Source: Alcaligenaceae bacterium CGII-47
Lineage (GTDB): Bacteria; Pseudomonadota; Gammaproteobacteria; Burkholderiales; Burkholderiaceae_B
Length of the DNA: 64,000 nucleotides
Assembly: GCA_019166125.1 (NCBI GenBank)
Contig: JAHTBO010000009.1
Location: 96,531-160,530, forward strand
Direction of reading: 5' to 3'
Part shown: positions 51,367-60,234 of the stretch, in pieces
How positions within the stretch are numbered: the stretch's first letter is position 1
Layout: each line of letters opens with the position of its first letter
Notes under the pieces: model-generated
Database searches by the model: none
Seen by the model: the letters and a program-made list of their open reading frames with translations, nothing else
What the model was told of the DNA's origin: nothing
Made by a program: the position numbers and the translations under genes

Positions 51367-53080
51367 AAGTGCCCTGGGTGCGGTGTTGTGTGTCGTAGGG
51401 GTGATCACTGGCAAGTGCGTTTTCGTACAAGCCTTTGGCGATCACCTTGAGTGCCAGCGTTTCCTCTGCGCCTTCAAAAATGGACAGCACGCGTGCATCG
51501 ACGAAGTAGCGGCTGATGGCGGATTCCTCGGCGTATCCCATGCCACCGTGCAACTGCAGTGCGTCTCTGCTTATGATCTCGGCTGAGCGGCATGCGAGCA
51601 GTTTGACCAAGCTCGCCTCCATCGGTGCGCCGCCGTCCCCCAGTCGGGCACCAATTGCATAAGTCAGGTTTTTGCATGCCGCATACAGCGCTGCCATTTT
51701 GGCGATCTTGGCTTGTGTCAGGGGCTGCTTGATCAGCGGTATGCCGAATACCTTGCGGTCCTTGGCGTATCGAACTGCAGTCAGTAGGGCAGCGCGCATG
51801 ACACCTGAGGCCCGCGCGGCCGTCTGTATACGCCCTCCGGTCATGCCTGCCATCGTGTAATAGAATCCCTGACCCAGACCTTGTGTTTCGCCCAACAGCC
51901 GATCGTCGGCGACGAAAAAGCGTTCGAAATGCAGATCAAATGAGTGCATGCCGCGGTAACCGATGGTGGGGATCGCGCGCCCGCTCAGGCGGCCTCCACC
52001 GGCTTGTGTGTAGTTGAATTCATGGCCATCAAATGATGGCTTTTCAACGAGCATGATGCTCAGGCCGCGGTGTCCCGCCGCAGGGTCTGGATCCGTTCTG
52101 GTTACAACCATCAGTACGCCGGCCTTGCCGGCGAATGTGCACCACGTTTTGGCACCGTCAAGAAGCCAGCCGCCTTCTGTCTTTGTGCCTTTGAATGTCA
52201 GGCTTGCGACGTCTGAGCCAAAGTCCGGTTCAGTTATGGCGATCGCACAGAGCGGCTCGCCTATGGCGATCTTCGGTAGCCAGTAGGATTTCTGCGCCTC
52301 GGTGCCCCCCGTCAATAGCGCTCGCGAGAGGATTTCGGGACGTGTGATCAGACTGCCTGCCGCTGCGAGTGATGCCTCGGAGAGGGTCTCGGTGACCGCG
52401 ATCATCATTAATAGGTCTTGCACTGTGCCCGAAGCACTGCCGCCGTATTCCTCGGGGATAGACAGGCCAAACGCCCCCATTTCCCGCATGCCGATCAGGA
52501 TTTCCTCGGGCACGGTCAGATCGTGTCGATGAATTTTTTCGGCCAGAGGGGCGATGACCGTTTCGGCGAATCGATGAAATGCATCGTGCGCCATGACAAT
52601 ATCGTCGGCTAAATTTATATTGCCGATATTGCCTCCCTCGTGGACGACCTCAGTGCCGAGATGTCCCAGTACGGAACGACTTGCCGTCCATTGACGAAAC
52701 TTCGTAAATTCGGCGCCCCACGCCAATTCCTGTAAGGCACTGCTATCGATGTCCAAGTCGGCATGGATGATATTGAGCCGTTGTACGATGTTGCCAAGTG
52801 CATCCGCAGTAAAAGTAAAGAAAAGCCTTGCATCGAGCTCTGCCACATCGGCGACCGAGGCGCACGCAGCCTCGGCGGCCAGGAGATCAGCACTGGCCAG
52901 GGCGATTTCGTAACTGATGAGCTGATGCTCGTCGAGCTTCGTGGCATCTAATTTGCCTGCTTTGGAACAGATGCGCGCCACCGTCAACGTGCTTGTGTCC
53001 ACGAGCACGCGCAAGCGTGACAACAGGGTCTGGGCCAAGAGGTGGATATCGGCAATAGATGGCGGTACGGTCTGGGCCAT
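51356..53080 (-). CDS. mcd: (2S)-methylsuccinyl-CoA dehydrogenase-like acyl-CoA dehydrogenase
   Basis: A 574-residue FAD enzyme. A roughly 155-residue helical N-terminal extension (KLDATKLDEHQLISYEIA) precedes the acyl-CoA dehydrogenase core, as in Mcd of the ethylmalonyl-CoA pathway. The core has MGAFGLSIPEEYGGS, AITEPDFGSDVASL, GYRGMHSFDLHFERFFV, TGGRIQTAARASGVM and LQLHGGMGYAEESAISRYFVDARVLSIFEGAEE. Mcd oxidises methylsuccinyl-CoA to mesaconyl-C1-CoA. No crotonyl-CoA carboxylase/reductase or ethylmalonyl-CoA mutase is nearby, so the substrate should come from another route. First gene of the mcd-mct operon, divergent from the E1 gene. Confidence 0.82.
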   Translation of the reverse strand: MAQTVPPSIADIHLLAQTLLSRLRVLVDTSTLTVARICSKAGKLDATKLDEHQLISYEIALASADLLAAEAACASVADVAELDARLFFTFTADALGNIVQRLNIIHADLDIDSSALQELAWGAEFTKFRQWTASRSVLGHLGTEVVHEGGNIGNINLADDIVMAHDAFHRFAETVIAPLAEKIHRHDLTVPEEILIGMREMGAFGLSIPEEYGGSASGTVQDLLMMIAVTETLSEASLAAAGSLITRPEILSRALLTGGTEAQKSYWLPKIAIGEPLCAIAITEPDFGSDVASLTFKGTKTEGGWLLDGAKTWCTFAGKAGVLMVVTRTDPDPAAGHRGLSIMLVEKPSFDGHEFNYTQAGGGRLSGRAIPTIGYRGMHSFDLHFERFFVADDRLLGETQGLGQGFYYTMAGMTGGRIQTAARASGVMRAALLTAVRYAKDRKVFGIPLIKQPLTQAKIAKMAALYAACKNLTYAIGARLGDGGAPMEASLVKLLACRSAEIISRDALQLHGGMGYAEESAISRYFVDARVLSIFEGAEETLALKVIAKGLYENALASDHPYDTQHRTQGTYAI

Positions 53081-53368
53081 GTAAACGTGTCTCGATAAAG
53101 AGGGAGTGATCGGGATGCTCAGGCTTATTCTGCGAGTATTGTTTGCGTTTGACGGGCGCTACGTCGCTTGACAGACTCGGTGTGACGAGTATAGCGAATA
53201 GAAAAGGGCCCGGCGTCGAGGAAAAATCATCGACTCATGCCGGTTCAACATGGTTGCATGGGCATGGTAACCAGAATGCATCACCTTGTGCCTAGATGTC
53301 GTTTGCCGTGACCATCATTGCCTAATAGACTCTGGTAGTCCTGCAACGTTGTGCAAGGTTGAGAGTCC
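53081..53368. other. Divergent control region between mcd and the E1 gene
   Basis: A 288-bp gap with no coding sequence. GACTCT (53328-53333) and AGAGTC (53362-53367) form separated half-sites around a CAACGTTG palindrome (53342-53349 region), possibly a LysR or GntR site. No clear promoter boxes were fixed by eye. Confidence 0.4.
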
Positions 53369-55975
53369 ATGACACGCGATCGCCCGTTTTCCTTATCATC
53401 GCCATTGGGACTGACCTCAGCGGCTTTCCTCGAGTCTGTGTACGAGCAATACAGACAAGATCCCTTGTCCGTTGATATATCTTGGCGATACGTATTTCAG
53501 CTTGCCCAAGAGCTGGGTGGCGACGACGATGCGCTGCGCGCCGAGTTCGTGCGCCGGCATGGTCACCTGTCTGCGGACATCGATCCCTTGGAACAAGCCC
53601 CCAAGCAAAATGCGCGAAAGGCGGGTTCGCCCCATGGCGGCCATGGGCACGTCTCTGCGGATATTGAGCGCTTGCATCGTCGCTATCAGGGGCATCTGGC
53701 GGTCGAGACAGGTCATTTGGATAGTCCTGAATTGATCAAATGGGTGAACGCCGCATTCGAGGCTAGTGAAGCTGTGTTGGATTCGGCGACGCTGCGCAGA
53801 GCCCACCAGCGTTTAGTTGAGGCCGAAGAGTTCGAGCATTTTTTGGCAAAACGGTTTCCCGGCAAGAAGAAGTTCGGCATCGAAGGTGCTGAGGTGCTGG
53901 TCGTCGCCCTTGATCGGCTGTTGACGCAGGCCATTGCGCTAGGCATAGACGAGGTCGTGATCGGTACGATGCACCGGGGCAGACTGAACATCCTGGCCAA
54001 CGTTTTGGGTAAGCCGCTGGATGCTTTATTCTCTGAGTTCAAAGGCGCGCACCCGTTCGCCAATCCAGGTTCCAGTTGCGCGGATGTGCCTTATCATCTG
54101 GGATATCAAGGCGTTTTCTGCGCTGGGGGAGGTGAGGTACGCGTCACCCTATTGCCGAATCCGTCGCATCTCGAGGCGGTCGATGCAGTTGCCCTGGGTC
54201 GGGTGCGTGCGCTGCAGGACAGCCGGTCTGCGGCGACACGACGCAATGTGCTGGGCCTCATTATCCACACTGATGCTGCAGTGATCGGGCAAGGCGTGGT
54301 AAGTGAAACGATCCAGCTCGCTGGGCTGCGTGAGTTCTCCACGTGCGGCACAGTGCATCTTGTGGTCAATAACCAGATTGGGTTCACCACTGACCCCGGC
54401 GATGCCAGGACATCCAGATATTGTACGGGCGCCTGGAAAGCAGTGGATAGTTTGATCCTGCATGTCAATGGTGACCGTCCGCAAGCCGCGATCCGCGCAG
54501 TTGATATGGCCATGAGTTTTCGGCACAGTCATGGCAAGGATGCTGTGATCGATCTGCTGACCTATCGTCGTAACGGTCACAACGAGTTCGACGAGCCGCG
54601 CTTTACTCATCCTGTGCTCTACCAGCGCATTGACGCGAAAACGTCTGTGCGCGCGCTTTTTGAGGCTGAGTTGTTATCAACAAAGATCCTTACGGATAAG
54701 GACGGTCAAGTCGCTGTGACAAGTTACCGGCAGCGGCTCGAGCGTGGGTTTGGGGGTGCTGCTGCTTACCAACCGCCGTCGGACTATTTGGATGACGCAC
54801 GGGCGTCATTCGTGGACGATTCGACCGGTGTGGATGCTAGCCGGCTAAAACGTCTGCTGGAAACACTGGCCCATATTCCATCGGGGATGATGGTCAGTGA
54901 CAAACTACATCGATTAGTCCAGCAACGCGCCCAGATTGACCGTGGAATTCAATGGGCGGTGGCCGAAGCGCTGGCTTTTGGCTCGTTGTTACTCGAAGGG
55001 GTGCCTGTACGGATTAGTGGGCAGGATATTGTGCGCGGCGCATTCTCGCATCGGCATTTCGCTTTAACCGATACCCACACAGGAGAGCGGCACATAAGCT
55101 TGAGTGCCCTGGATCCGACGCAGGCGACGTTTACAGCGGTCAATAGCCCTTTGTCCGAGTATGGCGTATTAGGGTTCGAGTATGGATATAGCCTGAGTCG
55201 GGCGCAGGGCCTGACCATATGGGAAGCGCAGTTTGGTGACTTCGCCAATGGCGCTCAAATTGTAATTGATCAGTTTGTTAGCAGCGGTGAGGAAAAGTGG
55301 CGCCAATCCTCGGGACTGGTGGTCTTATTGCCGCATGGGCTCGAGGGCCAGGGTCCTGAGCACTCGTCGGCGCGTATCGAGCGGTATTTGCAGATGGCTG
55401 CTGGTGAAAACATACTAATCGTGAATCCCTCCACACCGGCTAATTATTTTCATATCCTGCGCCAACAGGTGCTTGGACGCACTAGAAAGCCCCTTATTGT
55501 CATTGCACCAAAAACACTGCTCCGCTTGCCTGCTGCAGTCTCTTGCTTGGCGGATTTTGAGTCTGGCACGGCTTTTCAGCCTGTGATTGTGACGCACGCC
55601 CAGGCCAGTCCCCGAAAAATACTGCTTTGTTCAGGGAAAATTGCCTATGAACTCGAGGAATACCGCCAACAGGTGAATGCCATGGATGTCACCATTGTGC
55701 GTTTGGAACGCCTGTATCCCATGCCGTCCGAAGCGCTCGTCGAGGTGTTGAGCACGGGGCCTGAGGCCAAATTGGTATGGGTCCAGGAAGAGCCCGAAAA
55801 TATGGGCGCGTGGAACTGGTATGACAGGAAGCTGGAGGCGCTCGCCACGGCGATGGGGCACGGTTCGCCGCGCTTCGAGTATTGCGGCCGACACGTTTCG
55901 GCTTCTCCCGCTGGGGGTTTTCACTCTAATCACGGCGCAGACCAAGCTGCCTTGGTGATGGACGCGTTTGCGTAA
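53369..55975 (+). CDS. 2-oxoglutarate dehydrogenase-type E1 component (paralogue)
   Basis: An 868-residue ThDP-dependent E1 of the SucA/OdhA/DHTKD1 family, somewhat shorter than housekeeping SucA. The N-terminal FLESVYEQYRQDPLSVDISWRYVF aligns with the SucA start. Active-site segments IGTMHRGRLNILANVLGKP (near residue 200), LPNPSHLEAVDAV, VVNNQIGFTTDPGDARTSRYCT and YRRNGHNEFDEP are intact. The C-terminal EEPENMGAWNW is also present. E1 decarboxylates a 2-oxo acid and passes the acyl group to E2. There are no sucB or lpd neighbours, so it must share E2/E3 encoded elsewhere. With aminotransferase downstream and mcd divergent, its likely product is methylsuccinyl-CoA; ordinary 2-oxoglutarate or 2-oxoadipate are alternatives. 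Confidence 0.88.
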   Translation: MTRDRPFSLSSPLGLTSAAFLESVYEQYRQDPLSVDISWRYVFQLAQELGGDDDALRAEFVRRHGHLSADIDPLEQAPKQNARKAGSPHGGHGHVSADIERLHRRYQGHLAVETGHLDSPELIKWVNAAFEASEAVLDSATLRRAHQRLVEAEEFEHFLAKRFPGKKKFGIEGAEVLVVALDRLLTQAIALGIDEVVIGTMHRGRLNILANVLGKPLDALFSEFKGAHPFANPGSSCADVPYHLGYQGVFCAGGGEVRVTLLPNPSHLEAVDAVALGRVRALQDSRSAATRRNVLGLIIHTDAAVIGQGVVSETIQLAGLREFSTCGTVHLVVNNQIGFTTDPGDARTSRYCTGAWKAVDSLILHVNGDRPQAAIRAVDMAMSFRHSHGKDAVIDLLTYRRNGHNEFDEPRFTHPVLYQRIDAKTSVRALFEAELLSTKILTDKDGQVAVTSYRQRLERGFGGAAAYQPPSDYLDDARASFVDDSTGVDASRLKRLLETLAHIPSGMMVSDKLHRLVQQRAQIDRGIQWAVAEALAFGSLLLEGVPVRISGQDIVRGAFSHRHFALTDTHTGERHISLSALDPTQATFTAVNSPLSEYGVLGFEYGYSLSRAQGLTIWEAQFGDFANGAQIVIDQFVSSGEEKWRQSSGLVVLLPHGLEGQGPEHSSARIERYLQMAAGENILIVNPSTPANYFHILRQQVLGRTRKPLIVIAPKTLLRLPAAVSCLADFESGTAFQPVIVTHAQASPRKILLCSGKIAYELEEYRQQVNAMDVTIVRLERLYPMPSEALVEVLSTGPEAKLVWVQEEPENMGAWNWYDRKLEALATAMGHGSPRFEYCGRHVSASPAGGFHSNHGADQAALVMDAFA

Positions 55976-55987
55976 CAGAGAGGCTTA

Positions 55988-57238
55988 ATGTACGAATTCA
56001 CTCCCTCATTTGCCCAACCCTCTGGTTCGCCCATACGAGAATTGCATAAATATCTGGCGATTCCGGGCATGATTTCGTTTGCTGCGGGTTATCCTGACAG
56101 TGAACTGTTTGATGTTGAGGGGCTTGGGCAGGCGGCGCTTACAGCCTATCAGTCGCCCGTCAGATGCTTGCAATACACGGCGACCGAAGGGCTGCCTGTA
56201 CTGCGAGAAGAGCTCATCAAACTCATGCACAGGCGCAATACACCTTGCTCTTCTGATGAACTGCTGGTTACTACCGGATCCCAGCAGGGCTGGGATCTTT
56301 TGTTGCGCGTGTTGATCACTCCTGGTGATAGCGTGTTGGTCGAACAGCCAACCTATCCCGCGACATTGCAAAGCCTTGCGCTGCAGCAGGCGCATGTCGT
56401 GGCCGTCTCGATAGACGAGGAGGGTCTGGATGTTTCGGTGCTGCGCGCCATGCTTGAAAAAAACGAGTTTCCTCGGCCGCCCAAGCTGCTCTACACAATA
56501 CCGAATTTTGCCAACCCCAGCGGCGCGACGATGCCGCGCGAGAGGCGCCTTGAGCTGCTCAGGCTCGCCGTACAGTATCGTCTATTGGTGGTTGAGGACG
56601 ATCCCTATGGTGAAATCAGGTTTTCGGGTTCGGCCGTACCGTCGCTGCTAGCTTTGTCCGATGAGGTGCCAGGGTCGCGTGATTGGCTCGTGCATTTGGC
56701 AAGCTTCTCGAAAATTGCGGCAGGGGGGTTGCGCATAGGCTGGATGGTGGCCCCCCCCGAGATTGCGCGACGGTGCGTGATTGCAAAGCAGACCATTGAT
56801 CTATGCAGCTCTTCGTGGGCTCAGTCCATTGCCGCTGAATACTTGGCGGCAAGTAAGCTGGCGTCCCATGTCCCGCGAATCATTCAGGCTTATAAGCACA
56901 AGTGTCTTGTGATCTGTGCGGCGCTACGCGCGGCGTTTGGCTCCGAGCTCGAATTTCAGCAACCTGAGGGCGGTATGTTCATATGGGCGCATTGTCCCAG
57001 GGTCAGCTCGACGGTGCTGCTACAGTACGCCATTGCCAATAAGGTTCTGTTTGTGCCGGGCACCGCTTTTTTCGCCGATTCTCTTGACCCTGGCTCGTTT
57101 CGGATTTCATTTGCCACACCTAGTGTCAAAGAGATCGAAGAGGGCGTCTTGCGGCTCAGGCGAGCATTTGATCAGGCAGTAGCAAAAGTTCCCATAGGCG
57201 GTGTTGAGCAACTGACGCCGCCACAATCAATCAAGTGA
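55988..57238 (+). CDS. PLP-dependent class I/II aminotransferase (LysN/MocR-like fold)
   Basis: A 416-residue aminotransferase similar to 2-aminoadipate transaminases. IPGMISFAAGYPDSELFD near the start, LLVTTGSQQGWDLL, LYTIPNFANPSGATM, and the PLP lysine in LASFSKIAAGGLRIGWM (near residue 245) are typical. It has no DNA-binding N-terminal domain, so it is an enzyme rather than a MocR regulator. It starts 13 bp after E1 and overlaps the SDR region, placing it in the same operon. It probably makes the 2-oxo acid used by the E1. Confidence 0.9.
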   Translation: MYEFTPSFAQPSGSPIRELHKYLAIPGMISFAAGYPDSELFDVEGLGQAALTAYQSPVRCLQYTATEGLPVLREELIKLMHRRNTPCSSDELLVTTGSQQGWDLLLRVLITPGDSVLVEQPTYPATLQSLALQQAHVVAVSIDEEGLDVSVLRAMLEKNEFPRPPKLLYTIPNFANPSGATMPRERRLELLRLAVQYRLLVVEDDPYGEIRFSGSAVPSLLALSDEVPGSRDWLVHLASFSKIAAGGLRIGWMVAPPEIARRCVIAKQTIDLCSSSWAQSIAAEYLAASKLASHVPRIIQAYKHKCLVICAALRAAFGSELEFQQPEGGMFIWAHCPRVSSTVLLQYAIANKVLFVPGTAFFADSLDPGSFRISFATPSVKEIEEGVLRLRRAFDQAVAKVPIGGVEQLTPPQSIK

Positions 57239-57252
57239 ACCAGGAGAAAATT

Positions 57253-58020
57253 ATGCGTCTTAAAGGAAAAATCGCCATCATTACCGGTGCGGCTCAAGGC
57301 ATAGGCCTAGCGATTGCACAACGCTATGTTGCAGAAGGGGCGAGTGTCATGCTGTCTGATGTTAATGAGCAAGCATTGAAAGCAGTCGCCAGCACGTTAG
57401 CGATGCCGTTCATCGTCGCTGATGCCAGTATCAAGGCCGACATCGATGCGCTGATTGCTCGAACGATTCAAGATTTTGGACGCATCGATATTATGGTATC
57501 CAATGCCGGCGTCATCAATGATCCAGTCGATTTCTTGAACCTGAAGGAAGAAGACTACGACCGGGTCATGGCCATCAACCTTAAGTCTCAGTTTTTGGGT
57601 GGACAGGCTGCTGCACGAGAAATGGTGAGGCTGGGCACCCAAGGCGTCATCATCAATATGTCTTCGGTGAATGCGCGGCTGGCCATCCCGACATTGATGC
57701 CATACGCGGTATCCAAAGCAGGGTCGACCCAACTTACAAATGTCATGGCGATTGGCTTGGCGGAGCATGGCATACGGGTTGTGGCGATTGGGCCGGGCAC
57801 CATCCTGACCGAGCTTGCACGCGAAGCTGCTCTACAAGACGACGCGTCGCGTCGCCGGGTGCTGTCCCGTACGCCGATGCGGCGCGCTGGCGAGCCGTCC
57901 GAGATCGCTTCAATTGCGGTGTTTTTAGCTAGCGACGATGCTTCTTATATTACCGGGCAGACCATTTATGCTGACGGTGGTCGCCTGGGTCTTAACTATA
58001 CGGTGCCCGTCAACGATTAA
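57253..58020 (+). CDS. Short-chain dehydrogenase/reductase
   Basis: A 255-residue classical SDR. GKIAIITGAAQGIGLAIA is the NAD(P) motif, with NAG in VSNAGV. Catalytic Ser is in INMSSVNARLAIP and Tyr/Lys in YAVSKAGS (near residue 151), and the C-terminus has ITGQTIYADGGRLGL. The ATG at 57253 has AGGAG 7 bases upstream; the frame from 57235 overlaps the aminotransferase stop. Third gene of the E1-aminotransferase-SDR operon. Substrate unknown; a hydroxylated relative of the pathway acid is possible. Confidence 0.9.
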   Translation: MRLKGKIAIITGAAQGIGLAIAQRYVAEGASVMLSDVNEQALKAVASTLAMPFIVADASIKADIDALIARTIQDFGRIDIMVSNAGVINDPVDFLNLKEEDYDRVMAINLKSQFLGGQAAAREMVRLGTQGVIINMSSVNARLAIPTLMPYAVSKAGSTQLTNVMAIGLAEHGIRVVAIGPGTILTELAREAALQDDASRRRVLSRTPMRRAGEPSEIASIAVFLASDDASYITGQTIYADGGRLGLNYTVPVND

Positions 58021-58078
58021 GTGAGCTGAGTATGCGCAAGAGGCCTACATGCGCTACACTCTCAGCCTTTCCCGCAGC

Positions 58079-58168
58079 GGAAGCGTGCCAGAGCGGTTGA
58101 ATGGACTGGTCTTGAAAACCAGCGACGGGGCAACCCGTCCGTGAGTTCGAATCTCACCGCTTCCGCCA
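58079..58168 (+). tRNA. tRNA-Ser (TGA)
   Basis: A 90-nt class II tRNA with acceptor stem GGAAGCG/CGCTTCC, anticodon loop CTTGAAA (TGA), long variable arm and encoded CCA. Confidence 0.97.
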
Positions 58169-58209
58169 AAGTCCTCTCGATCCATTCATGAGGCGGCTTT
58201 TGCATTGTT

Positions 58210-58294
58210 GCACCCATGGCGGAATTGGTAGACGCAAGGGACTTAAAATCCCTCGACTTCGGTCATCCCGGTTCGACTCCGGGTGGGTGCACCA
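58210..58294 (+). tRNA. tRNA-Leu (TAA)
   Basis: An 85-nt class II tRNA with acceptor stem GCACCCA/TGGGTGC, anticodon loop CTTAAAA (TAA), variable arm and encoded CCA, 41 bp after tRNA-Ser. The two are probably co-transcribed. Confidence 0.97.
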
Positions 58295-58361
58295 ACAGTG
58301 TTCATGTGGGTTTCGAGAGGTTTTCTACCTTCGTTCGGTAGTGCGGGACACTGGGGCTTAT

Positions 58362-58832
58362 CTACCCAGTAGCTGAAATATTGGTAGAGGGCGGCTTGTT
58401 CTTTTGTTTGATCGCTAGGGCGTTGGATTTCGTTTTCCGGCCCGCGCTGTCTTCAAACTCCACCTCGAGCGACGTTTCCTCAGTGATTTTCAGGCTATTT
58501 AGTAGAATGATAACGCGCATAGAAATCCAGGATTGCTCAGGATTAGATTCTTTCTGATGGGTAATCGCCGCTACCTGGACATCAGCTAATTTATCCGGGA
58601 GATCCTGAGAAATGACGGTTACCCCATTGGAAAGAAAGACCCTGAATGACGTTGGGCAGAACGGATCGTCAACAAGCGTTGAAACAGTCGTGAACAGACT
58701 GATTTTGAGGGTATCGGTAGGTAGCTTCGAGACCTCGGCGATGTCATCAAATACGCCAATAAGCGAAACCTGACCGCTCTGCTCGTGCCTAACGTCTTCA
58801 GCAAATAGGGTGGAAACGCACACATTTTTCAT
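58362..58832 (-). CDS. Hypothetical protein (DUF6941-like)
   Basis: A 156-residue soluble protein starting MKNVCVSTLFAEDVRHEQSGQVSLIGVFDDI, which resembles small proteins of the DUF6941 type in my memory. No catalytic motif is visible. It overlaps the upstream antitoxin-like gene by 4 bp, so it is translated in the same unit. The AT-richer composition of this stretch suggests acquired DNA. Function unknown. Confidence 0.65.
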   Translation of the reverse strand: MKNVCVSTLFAEDVRHEQSGQVSLIGVFDDIAEVSKLPTDTLKISLFTTVSTLVDDPFCPTSFRVFLSNGVTVISQDLPDKLADVQVAAITHQKESNPEQSWISMRVIILLNSLKITEETSLEVEFEDSAGRKTKSNALAIKQKNKPPSTNISATG

Positions 58833-59095
58833 GCTGTAGCCCTAGATTTTTTCGCAGTCATATGTGCATTGAAGTATGCGTCAAGTGTCACCCCGAGCGC
58901 ATCTGCCATTTTTTTTGCGCGCTCTAATGAAGGTGTTTCAAGCCCTCTTTCAAGCCTAGAAACAGAAGATTGAGGGATGCCTAGCTTTACGGCCAACTGC
59001 TCCTGTGTCAGTCCGCACCTCAATCTCAAGTACGCAAGGTTTGGAGCCTCAGGCGCGTAAAACTCTTCGGCCACCCACGTGCGAGCGTCCTTCAT
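58829..59095 (-). CDS. XRE-family helix-turn-helix protein (antitoxin-like)
   Basis: An 88-residue protein from an internal ATG at 59095. The helix-turn-helix is AYLRLRCGLTQEQLAVKLGIPQSSVSRLERGLETPSLERAKKMADALGV, the HigA-type antitoxin fold. The open frame extends upstream to an ATG at 59293 (154 residues). The extra 66 residues look like the C-terminal half of the adjacent toxin rather than part of an antitoxin. If the longer start is used the product is a toxin-antitoxin fusion. Confidence 0.75.
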   Translation of the reverse strand: MKDARTWVAEEFYAPEAPNLAYLRLRCGLTQEQLAVKLGIPQSSVSRLERGLETPSLERAKKMADALGVTLDAYFNAHMTAKKSRATA

Positions 59096-59469
59096 TTGTT
59101 CTTCGAGGCCGTGCTTCGCTATCAAACGCGTAATTACATCGTCGCTGTCCTGGTATACATCGGTTTGCACTGATAGCAGTTGCTCGCCTGATGATGCGCC
59201 GTCGTATACATATTGCCCAACGCGTATAGTTGACGTGCTGACGCTGCTAGCAAGCGCCAAATCGGATCGCCTTGGTTTTGTAGTCTTACCCATTTCTTTA
59301 CGTCGTAGATTCCATCTTGTGCTTGGTGCTTCATCAAGATCTTCAACAGATCCGGATCGCGTTTGAGTTGCTCTAAAACTGCAAAAAATCGAGTCGCCAT
59401 CAAGCTGTCTAGAAGCGTAATCTTCTCGAGATCTGCTACGCAGTCTGAATGCACCTTAATAGTCAGCAT
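59096..59469 (-). pseudogene. Probable frameshifted RelE/HigB-type toxin
   Basis: The 5' part (MLTIKVHSDCVADLEKI through YDVKKWVRLQNQGDPIWRL) resembles toxins paired with XRE antitoxins. After about 59250 this frame turns into Cys/Thr/His-rich sequence and stops at 59134. The neighbouring frame then supplies a more toxin-like end (RVGQYVYDGASSGEQLL, DSDDVITRLIAKHGL) that runs without a stop into the antitoxin. A one-base indel between roughly 59235 and 59265 would explain both. Confidence in the frameshift is moderate. Confidence 0.5.
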
Positions 59470-60234
59470 TATATCGTATACGCTATAAAAGTAGAAGTCT
59501 GATGGTAGGCCAGCCTTATCAGGGTAGCCTCCGGGCCTTCACACCTCATCACCGCTTTGGTATCCGGTTGATTGACGGTTGTCCAGATGTCCTAAAGAGA
59601 ATCATATGGTCGATCCGTGATGTCTCCAGTGGTGAGCATTACGTAATCTAGGGCGACGGCTTCACTCTTTTTTCTCACATTTCCACATTATATATAAGAT
59701 CTTGTTACTTATAGGCCGTGTGTTGCGCAATGGACTGGTAATTTTTAGGGTTTCTTTGTGCCACCTTTCAAATCTTTCATCTCCTCAAGCCCTCTCAGTA
59801 TTGCTGTGACGCGAACGCATGCGGGTGCTCGGGTACTGCGTCAAGAGTGATGCACAAATTCGCCAATGACGGCACAAGTACGCTGGGCGGCCCCCATTAT
59901 CTTGTCCGATCTGGCGAAGAAGGACGGCGTGACAATGCACGCACGCCAGGCGCTTGGCTGGCTTAGCCCAGATGTGAATATCCTGGGCTCGTTTAACACT
60001 TTGTACTACCAGGCCATGAATACCTTAGATAGAATCGATTGGGGACATCGGCATGATCTCCATTAAACGTGTTCTTCGTAAAAGCAAGTCTAATGAATGT
60101 CGGTGTCCCCCGTTTGTGATGCAGAGCCGCGGCGGATGAGGGCAGATCCTATCTGGCTAAAAAACGCGCTACAATTCAGGGTTACCCGAGTTTGAGGCGG
60201 GCGCTCGCCTGTCGGATCCATAGAAACGAGTGCA
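59470..60234. other. Gene-poor, probably decayed region before tpiA
   Basis: About 765 bp with no supported gene. One open frame (59866-60066, 66 residues) matches nothing I know. An imperfect 14-bp inverted repeat (GGGGACATCGGCAT at 60041-60054 with 60097-60110, two mismatches) resembles insertion-sequence ends. The first part is AT-rich. It lies between the toxin-antitoxin remnant and tpiA. Confidence 0.5.

Noticed and set aside
50140..57238. Lysine/2-aminoadipate to glutaryl-CoA pathway
   Set aside because: The aminotransferase and E1 fit it, but the dehydrogenase has the long N-terminal extension of Mcd rather than glutaryl-CoA dehydrogenase, and the CoA-transferase matches Mct far better than glutarate CoA-transferases.
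58210..58294. tRNA-Leu as an island attachment site
   Set aside because: I found no repeat of the tRNA 3' end within the window and no integrase gene, so attachment sites could not be supported.
59866..60066. 66-residue open frame on the plus strand
   Set aside because: No recognisable family, no ribosome site, isolated in decayed sequence; kept only as part of the intergenic note.
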